Shown here: positions 56,726 to 64,000 of the stretch, in pieces
Numbering within the stretch: position 1 is the stretch's first letter
How the letters are laid out: each line of letters opens with the position of its first letter
From: Eriocheir sinensis
Lineage: Eukaryota; Arthropoda; Malacostraca; Decapoda; Varunidae
DNA: 64,000 nt
Direction: 5' to 3'
Assembly (NCBI RefSeq): GCF_024679095.1
Contig: NC_066520.1
Span: 12,378,209-12,442,208, forward strand
Notes under the pieces: generated by a model
The model's database searches: none
Told to the model about the DNA's origin: nothing
The model's input: the letters and a program-made list of their open reading frames with translations, nothing else
Program-made: the position numbers and the translations under genes

Positions 56726-56726
<1 letters not shown>

Positions 56727-56780
<54 letters not shown>

Positions 56781-56852
56781 GTTATTGTTATTCTTATTAT
56801 TGTTATTATTATTATTATTATCATCATTATTATTATTATTATTATTATTATC

Positions 56853-56921
<69 letters not shown>

Positions 56922-56930
56922 GCTGTTGTT
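56727..56930. repeat. (ATT)n trinucleotide repeat
   Basis: About 68 ATT units with a few GTT and CTT substitutions. Confidence 0.96.
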
Positions 56931-57289
56931 ATACTTTTGTTTTCAAAGCAGTCAGCATATACAAGCAGCTCATGTCGGCTTAGCTCTAATAACGCACATT
57001 ACCGCTTTTTATCCATCGGGTTTTGTGTACATCTCACCGTCCAGCCCTTTAAACCTGCCAGTGACATTTCTTTTTCATGTGGAGAACAGGAGTATTTTAT
57101 AATCCAGAGTGAAAGTAAAATAATGATGGTGATGATGACCATGATGATGATAATGGAAATAATGAGGACACGTAGGAGGAGGAGGAGGAGGAGGAGGAGG
57201 ACCGAGAACCAGAACAAGTAAGTCTAAACAAAGAGAAGAAGGCAGAGGAGAAAGTAGCTCACCAAACATTGACAGACTTAAAGAGAAAA
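56931..57289. other. complex segment, (GGA)n at 57173-57200
   Basis: ATGATG motifs at 57123-57155. No gene. Confidence 0.5.
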
Positions 57290-57480
57290 AGTTACGATTT
57301 GCTTTGGATGTTTGAACAACCTGCTAATTAGAGAATCACGATCGCTACCTTTCCGTCCGGCTGCCAGGTACGCGCTCCTCCGCCACGTGTCTCTAATTAG
57401 ATCTCACGGCGTAATCGAGTGTCATCTGTTTTAAGTGTTTAGTTCTGTGTCATTATTAGCTCAGTCTCGTCAGGACATTT
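57290..57480. promoter_or_regulatory. candidate regulatory patch with paired homeodomain sites
   Basis: The palindrome CTAATTAG at 57324-57331 and 57393-57400 brackets the E-box CACGTG at 57384-57389. Low repeat content. Confidence 0.3.
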
Positions 57481-57544
57481 ACACATTAGTTCACATTACT
57501 AGAAACTCACTTCACTTCTTAATCATTTCCCTTAAATCCCCTTC

Positions 57545-57700
57545 TTTTACATTATAGGAAGCATCTCAAGGGCAAACACAAAAACATAACACAAAAAGCT
57601 CTCTAATCCATACTCCATTTAAGAGAAAAGAATGAGAGGCCAAAAAGATAGGTCAATATTAAATGGAGAGGTGTCTTGATACCCTCCACAACCAACAACA
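57545..57700 (+). mobile_element. S1 dispersed repeat, + copy
   Basis: ATAGGAAGCATCTCAAGGGC (57553), A-rich linker, AAAAAGCTCTCTAATCCATACTCC (first 20 nt diagnostic), GAGAGGCC, AGGTCAAT and GAGGTGTCTTGATACCCTCC. Confidence 0.75.
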
Positions 57701-57717
57701 ACCCCATTTTCTGCCCT

Positions 57718-58240
57718 AATCAACAGCAGGTAACCTAATCACCTCCCTCACCTGAGCACTGTATATCATCCTCATCACCTGTTCGGTCTATCACGCCATC
57801 TGTCACTCATTTCAGTTACTCGCGTCACCGCCATCTCTCCTCAACAGCACCTTCTTTCTGCCTCAATCCGTAGCAAGTAACCCAACGACCTCCTTCACCT
57901 GAGCATTGCATATCATTCTCATATCTCATGTTCGGTCTATCACGCAATCTGTCAATCATTTTAGTTACTCACGTCACCGCCATCTCTCCTCGATAACCCC
58001 TTTTTTTCTGCCTCAATCCGTAGCAAGTAACCCAACGACCTCCTTCACCTGAGCATTGCAAATCATCCTCATCACCTGTTCAGTCTACCACGCCATCTGT
58101 CGCTCCTTTTAGTTAATACAGGCTCACGTCACCACCAGCTCACCTCAACAACCCCTTTTATATCCCTTAATCATTAGCAGGTAAGATCATGCAATACCTC
58201 ACCTGTAAATTGCCTATCATCACCACCTACCTGTCCAGTG
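57718..58240. repeat. satellite, unit about 150 bp, 3.5 copies
   Basis: TAGCARGTAAC heads units at about 57725, 57871, 58021 and 58175 (spacing 146, 150, 154). Each carries CACCTGAGCATTGCATATCA, TTCGGTCTATCACGC and CGTCACCGCCATCTCTCC blocks. Confidence 0.93.
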
Positions 58241-58254
58241 TGTCACCTGTTAAT

Positions 58255-58500
58255 CAGCTTACCTTATATTACCACCACCATCACCACCACCACTACCCTA
58301 CCCTCACCCCCTCTACCTCACACCTCCCTCCACCACCACCACCACACCACCCCTCCCACCACCAGCTCATCATCACCTCATCCCAGCTCCTGGCTACTCT
58401 ACCTTCCTTTTGATGAGCCAACATAACACTTCATCGCCTCAAGTTAAGAGGTACAAACCCCCTCCTCCTCCTCCTCCTCCTCCTCCTTATGTCCTTCCCT
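58255..58500. repeat. (CAC)n-rich segment and (CTC)n
   Basis: CAGCTTACCTTATATTACCACC (first 20 nt) matches 61973 and 62088 with one change. CAC to 58370, CTC at 58461-58487. Confidence 0.85.
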
Positions 58501-58619
58501 TCTTATCTCCCTCCTTAACCTCCTTCCCTCCCTCCCTCCCTCTTCCCCACCCACTTTCCAATTTTTCCTTCCAATCTAGGGTGTTTTCCTTCTCCGTCTC
58601 GACCATATTTTTCGTCCCT

Positions 58620-59535
<916 letters not shown>

Positions 59536-59736
59536 CACCGTTACCAGATTATCGTTCTCAGGAGCCGCGTATTTACCGGTTTCTGGCCCATAACTGTTGC
59601 CAAGAAGCACCAATAATTATACATTTAAAGTTAAACGATAACCATATATGAAGGCAGTTATTTGGGTGATGAAAGCAGTTTTTGGGTCGGAAATCGGCAA
59701 ACATAAGAGGCAAAGTACGACAATCTGGCAACGTTG
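59536..59736. mobile_element. hAT-like MITE, copy C (201 bp)
   Basis: Left end CACCGTTACCAGATTATCG, right end CGACAATCTGGCAACGTTG. Flanks ATAGGTAG and GTAGGTAG match at 7 of 8, though they lie in a GGTA repeat. Interior matches copy B over most of its length. Confidence 0.8.
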
Positions 59737-60250
59737 GTAGGTAGGTAAAGACAGGTAGGCGGGCAGGTGAACGGACAGGTAATGTGTATCCCTCTCTGCC
59801 GTCTTCCCTGGAAGGCTTCATTCTTTCCCTTCACGCGATCGTAATGAAGGCGCCGCACCCTCTCTTGTACGCCGCCGACAACCTTGTTAGTGACGGGGGC
59901 GGAAGGGGGTGTGGGGACGGCGGGCGTTACCACACACTCCACACACACACTCCACATGCCTCATACTTCACACCTCGCCAGCTGATGAGGTGAGGCGCCG
60001 CATATCACCACCACCACCTCCACTACCATTATCAGTAAAGGGTGAATGAAATCGACCTTGTGATAAACAGCTGATATGGTTGATCGTGCCGTGTGTGTGT
60101 GTGTGTGTGTGTAGCGTCTTATCAGCTGTCCTTACTACAAACAGGCCTTTCCCAATGTCCTCCACTTCTCTTTGGATTTAGTGTACTCCATCCGACTCCG
60201 GGTAATGCTCTAATATCCTCTCTGCCTGGTCCTCTGTCTGATCAAGCCCG
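59737..60250. other. complex segment with short CA and TG runs
   Basis: CA at 59938-59952, TG at 60089-60113. Otherwise unassigned. Confidence 0.45.
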
Positions 60251-60406
60251 TATTCTCAGACATTTTCGGCTCTCACAAGTCACAATAACTATTTCCAAAG
60301 GTCACAAAGGAGTTAGTCAGGTTCGTATGAGAGTTTTTCTCGTTCATGGTGCAGAAGCCTCGTCAAACTATCACCAGGCTCATTAAACTACCCATGGAAA
60401 TACCCA
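60251..60406 (-). mobile_element. S2 dispersed repeat, minus copy
   Basis: The complement matches 34302-34460. Blocks CATGGGTAGTTTAATGAGCC and CCTTTGGAAATAGTT are in the same order. Confidence 0.7.
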
Positions 60407-60599
60407 CCACTGCCTCTACGAAAGCCTTATCAAGTGTGTACGGGTGTGTCAGCCCCGCGATGTTGAAGAATATCCGGGAAGAGTCTTATCGCCACGTGAA
60501 TGAGTCATGCATGGTATAGGAAGGAAGCCGCGCCCTATGACATGTTTGTTGCGGATGTCAGGATCAATTTTTGGACTTCTTTGCTGTTTGTTGAGGGAT
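60407..60599. other. unassigned complex sequence
   Basis: May be an extension of S2 or S1. No gene. Confidence 0.35.
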
Positions 60600-60765
60600 A
60601 ATAGTAGAATGAAGGGATATCTGGACACCCCTCCTTCCTAAGTTGACCTCTCTTTCGGCCACCTCTTTGGATTCTTTTTAGGAGCAGCAAGTAGCGGTCT
60701 TTTTTTATTATTGTTTCCTTTTTTTGTGCTCTTGAGGTGTCTCCTTTGTTGTAAAAAAAATAGTT
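60600..60765 (-). mobile_element. S1 dispersed repeat, minus copy
   Basis: Complement reads AAAGGAGACACCTCAAGAGC, A-rich, AAAAAAGACCGCTACTTGCT, GCTCCTAAAAAG, AGGTGGCCGAAAGAGAGGTC, then GGGGTGTCCAGATATCCC. The most complete S1 copy here. Confidence 0.8.
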
Positions 60766-61039
60766 GAGGGTCATCGTTCTGTTGTATCCTGGAAGACTTA
60801 TCGCTGAGGAAGGCTGAATGTTGTTGTTTTGCTTCTTTGGTGTATCTTGCTTTTGTGTATGGAGGATTTGTTCACTGTTATCGGCTTGGTTCTCGGAGGC
60901 TGTTGTCACTAACGTCTTGTCTTTATAACGTTTTTTTTTAGTATTTACGAACAATAATGTGGCTGATTTGTCTTTTGTAATCCGTTTTTTAAGGCGTGGT
61001 TAGTCGGTTTTGTTGATTTTTATTCCACTGTTTACGAAT
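60766..61039. other. T-rich complex segment
   Basis: The GTATGGAGGATTTGTTCACT block with GTTCTCGGAGGCTGTTGT (60857-60905) resembles 61370-61425, so the minisatellite that starts at 61.3 kb has an outlier here. Confidence 0.5.
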
Positions 61040-61185
61040 GAGTGTGTAATATGTCGACTTAGCTGTGAAAACCCAACAATTAACCAACCCTCTGGAGCAG
61101 CGTGTAGCGAGCCTTTCCCTTCCTGTTTTTGATTCTTGTCCTTGAACTGCCTCCTGTAAAAAATAAAAAAAAAAAAAAAAAAAAA
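61040..61185 (-). mobile_element. S1 dispersed repeat, minus copy
   Basis: Complement reads ACAGGAGGCAGTTCAAGGAC, then AAAGGCTCGCTACACGCTGC and TCCAGAGGG. Confidence 0.65.
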
Positions 61186-61295
61186 ATAGCCCTCCGTCCC
61201 AGAAGTGACAATGAAAAGCCACACTAACCACATGATAATAAATAATAAACACTAATACAATAATAATAAATACTAATACAACGTTAAAAAAAAAT
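61186..61295. other. AT-rich, AATAATAAA repeats
   Basis: Two imperfect AATAATAAATACTAATACAA copies at about 61238 and 61261. Confidence 0.7.
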
Positions 61296-61915
61296 CGTGC
61301 GTAAGAAAGGAAGGAAGAGAGGGATGATGTTTATTGTATCTTTTCTTTGGGATGTCTTGTATCAGTGTACGGGAAGCTTTGTTCACTGCTGTCGTCTTGT
61401 TTCTCAGAGGCCATTGTGCAAGGGAGGAAGGAAGGAAGTTAAGGAGATAGTCTTGTTTTTCGGAGGCTGTTGTGCATGTCAGGAAGGAAGGAAGGGAAGG
61501 AGATAGTCTTGTTTCGTATTGTTATCGGTCTTCTTGGTATTATTCAGCAGCTATAAGGACAGGAAAGGAAGGAAGATTGACGTGTTTAGTGTTATCATCT
61601 TGTTCCTCGTATTTCTCTCCGCTGCAAGGATGGGAAAGGAAGGATGGAAATTGACTTGATTAGTTTTGCCATTATCTAATTCTTGGTATTTCTCTCAGCG
61701 GCAAAGAAAGGAACGGAAGGTACGTGTTATCATCTTGTTCCTCGTATTTCTCTCCGCTGCAATGATGGGAAAGGAAGGAAGGAGATTGGCTTCTTACGTT
61801 TTGTCATCTAATTCTTGGTATTTCTCTCAGCGGTAAAGAAGGGAACGGAAGGTACTTTGTCTTGGTAAATTTTGTGATCATTTTGTTGTCGGTATCTCTC
61901 TCGGCACCAAGGAAG
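61296..61915. repeat. minisatellite, 55-70 bp monomer with 135-bp dimer
   Basis: TCATCTTGTTCCTCGTATTT with TCTCTCCGCTGCAA starts at about 61594 and 61729 (135 bp apart). The intervening half TTCTTGGTATTTCTCTCAGC is a diverged monomer. Earlier units carry TCTTGTTTYTC.GAGGC and runs of GGAAGGAAGG. Confidence 0.85.
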
Positions 61916-61959
61916 CGTGTCCTGTGTTGCTCTGGCGTGTTGCGTATTCCCAGTGTTGT

Positions 61960-62890
61960 CACCTGGCCACCAGCTTACCTTATATCACCACCACCATCAC
62001 CACGCTCTTCCCCAACCTCAAACCCTGTTCCCCCATACTCTCCCAGCCACCACCACCACCACCACCACCCTCTACTTTCCCCTCTACCAGCTTACCTTAT
62101 ATCACCACCACCATCACCACCCTCGACCTTAATCTCACCCCCGCTCCTCCATACAATCCCAGCCACCACCACCACCATCACCACCCTCTACCTTACTCTA
62201 CCTTAACCTCAACCCCACTCCCCCATACTCTCCCAGCCACCACCACCACCATCACCACCCTCTACCTTACTCTACCTTAACCTCAACCCCACTCCCCCAT
62301 ACTCTCCCAGCCACCACCACCACCATCACCACCCTCTACCTTACTCTACCTTAACCTCCTCAATACTATCACCACCACCAGCACCACCCTCTACCTTAAT
62401 CTCACCCCCGCTCCCCCATACTCTCCCAGCCACCACCACCACCATCACCACCCTCTACCTTACTCTACCTTAACCTCAACCCCGCTCCCCCATACTCTCC
62501 CAGCCACCACCACCACCATCACCACCCTCTACCCCAACCTCACCCCCGCTCCCCCATACTCTCCCAGCCACCATCACCACCCTCTACCCTACCTCACCCC
62601 CGCTCCTCCATACAATCCCAGCCACCACCACCACCATCACCACCCTCTACCCCAACCTCACCCCCGCTCCTCCATACACTCCCAGCCACCACCACCACCA
62701 TCACCACCCTCTACCCCAACCTCACCCCGCTCCCCCATACTCTCCCAGCCACCACCACCACCCTTTACCCTACCTCACCCCCGCTCCTCCATACAATCCC
62801 AGCCACCACCACCACCATCACCACCCTTTACCCCAACCTCACCCCCGCTCCCCCATACTCTCCCAGCCACCACCACCACCACCACCAATT
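61960..62890. repeat. CAC-rich minisatellite, unit about 65-75 bp, about 12 copies
   Basis: Units combine CCCATACTCTCCCAGCCACC, CACCACCACCATCACCACCC and TCTACCTTAACCTCAMCCCC blocks. CAGCTTACCTTATATCACCA starts two early units and also occurs at 58255. Confidence 0.95.
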
Positions 62891-63376
62891 CTTGTGTTGC
62901 TATGGTTCATGTTGTCGACCTTGCCTTCCGCTGCATCACTACGTCCACTCGCTCACTGTGTTTCTAGGAAGTGCATGTGAAGTGTTTCCAGGTTGATGTT
63001 CCGTTCATGTCTTGCTTTTTTTTTTTTTTTTTTTGTTTCTCACTTTCCATTAACTTCGTCTACTGGATATCATAGAAGGGAAAGTTTACAAATCGTTACC
63101 TGAAACAAAAAAAAATACTTCCCTTTGTTCCTGACTTTCATAATGTGTCTCTTTGCATACACAGTGTTTTATTTTATTTTTATGCGCTGTGTTTTTTTCT
63201 CTCTCTTCCTCCTTTAGCCTCATTTTCCCGGTTGTTCATATTTACATAGCCATTACCGCTGCCAGATGCACGTTGAATTATTACGAATATTATGTTTGAA
63301 TATTATGTTTAGCAGTTACAGGGGAAATGTGAATGTGTATATGTGTTTGTAGTCATGCATTTTGTATTTATAAGTA
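62891..63376. other. complex T-rich segment
   Basis: T20 run near 63018. No gene. 63377-63398 is (CA)n. Confidence 0.5.
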
Positions 63377-63483
63377 CACACACACACACACACACACCCA
63401 CTCACACTATCAGGGCTCCGTGTGGCTTCCCAAACACCAACATTCACTAAGCCGTTCGCACCGTGCCCTTATCGCCCTGTTTC

Positions 63484-63493
63484 TGTGTGTGTG

Positions 63494-63578
<85 letters not shown>
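63484..63578. repeat. (TG)47 microsatellite
   Basis: TG run with a single TT interruption near 63508. Confidence 0.97.
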
Positions 63579-63581
<3 letters not shown>

Positions 63582-64000
63582 GCGGCCCTTTGGTGTCCCC
63601 TGCCGCAGACAACACCAGTCAGAGATAAGCGGAGGAGGAGGAGGAGGAGGAGGAAGAGGAGGATAAAAGGAGCAAATGAGATAAGACAGCGTTGGCATGA
63701 AGGTAAAGAGGAATCGTGCGAAGAGGAGAAAAGAAGGAAGGAAGAGAAAGAGAAGGAGGAAGAAAGAGCAAAAGGAAGAATAATAGAGGAGGAAGAGAAA
63801 AGAAGAAAGCAAGGCGAACGAGCAGGAGGAAGAAGAGGAGGAAGAAGAGGAAGAGCTAATAGAATGATTAATTAAAAGAAAATAATAAAAGAAATGCTCG
63901 TCGCGGAGAATGTTGAATGGTGAATGACAGGAAATTAGAGGAGGAGGTGGAGGGTGAGGAAGAGAGGAGGAGGAGAGGGGGGAGGGGGGTTGAGTGGGAG
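63579..64000. repeat. purine-rich end of window, (GGA)n
   Basis: GGA at 63629-63664, then GAAGAGG-rich DNA. The frame at 63333-63875 is a repeat artefact. Confidence 0.8.

Overview
The window reads as nuclear DNA of an arthropod, most likely a decapod crustacean and plausibly a crab. Evidence: extreme density of microsatellites (CT/GA, TG/CA, GGA/CCT, AAT, GATA), two large TTAGG (GGTTA) arrays matching the arthropod telomere repeat, several small mobile-element families, a non-LTR reverse-transcriptase relic, and no bacterial-style gene packing. The species call is an inference; no marker gene was found.

Almost nothing codes for protein. Nearly all long open frames are microsatellites or one-sided purine/pyrimidine tracts read as Ser-Leu, Cys-Val, His-Thr, Arg-Glu or Gly-Arg runs. 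The best-supported coding segment is an exon at about 43.49-43.71 kb (+) encoding an acidic, Pro-rich tail and a C-terminal membrane segment. A 60-bp candidate internal exon lies at 34741-34800. At about 15.3, 25.1 and 42.0 kb a polypyrimidine-AG is fused directly to GTRAG, all on the + strand. This is the layout of recursive-splice (ratchet) sites, so much of the window may be a long intron of a + strand gene, though this is not proven.

Layout: 0-9.5 kb holds microsatellites, a long inverted repeat, purine or pyrimidine domains and degenerate satellites; 9.56-9.70 kb has four CCAAT boxes. 11.4-12.1 kb is a GC-rich island flanked by homeodomain-type sites. 14.8-17.2 kb has a TTAGG array and a second long inverted repeat. 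19.6-19.9 kb is the RT relic. 22 kb is a 16-18 bp array that grew inside a dispersed repeat (family S1, six copies). 25.15 kb has CCAAT plus CRE motifs. 27.3 kb carries a tRNA-derived SINE-like element. 31-34 kb is stacked minisatellites followed by a hAT-like MITE (three copies in all). 34.3 and 60.25 kb share a second dispersed repeat (S2). 37.5-38.2 kb is a satellite split by a 255-bp MITE. 38.7-41.6, 44.3-45.2 and 51.2-52.5 kb are pyrimidine-rich satellites. 45.7-46.1 kb is the second TTAGG array. 46-50 and 52.5-57.5 kb contain the more complex, GC-richer or AT-motif-rich patches most likely to be regulatory. 57.7-58.2 and 61.3-62.9 kb are further tandem arrays.

A recurring theme is tandem duplication with spacing of about 105-160 bp, in unrelated sequences across the window. 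Coordinates of degenerate repeats are approximate because they were read by eye.
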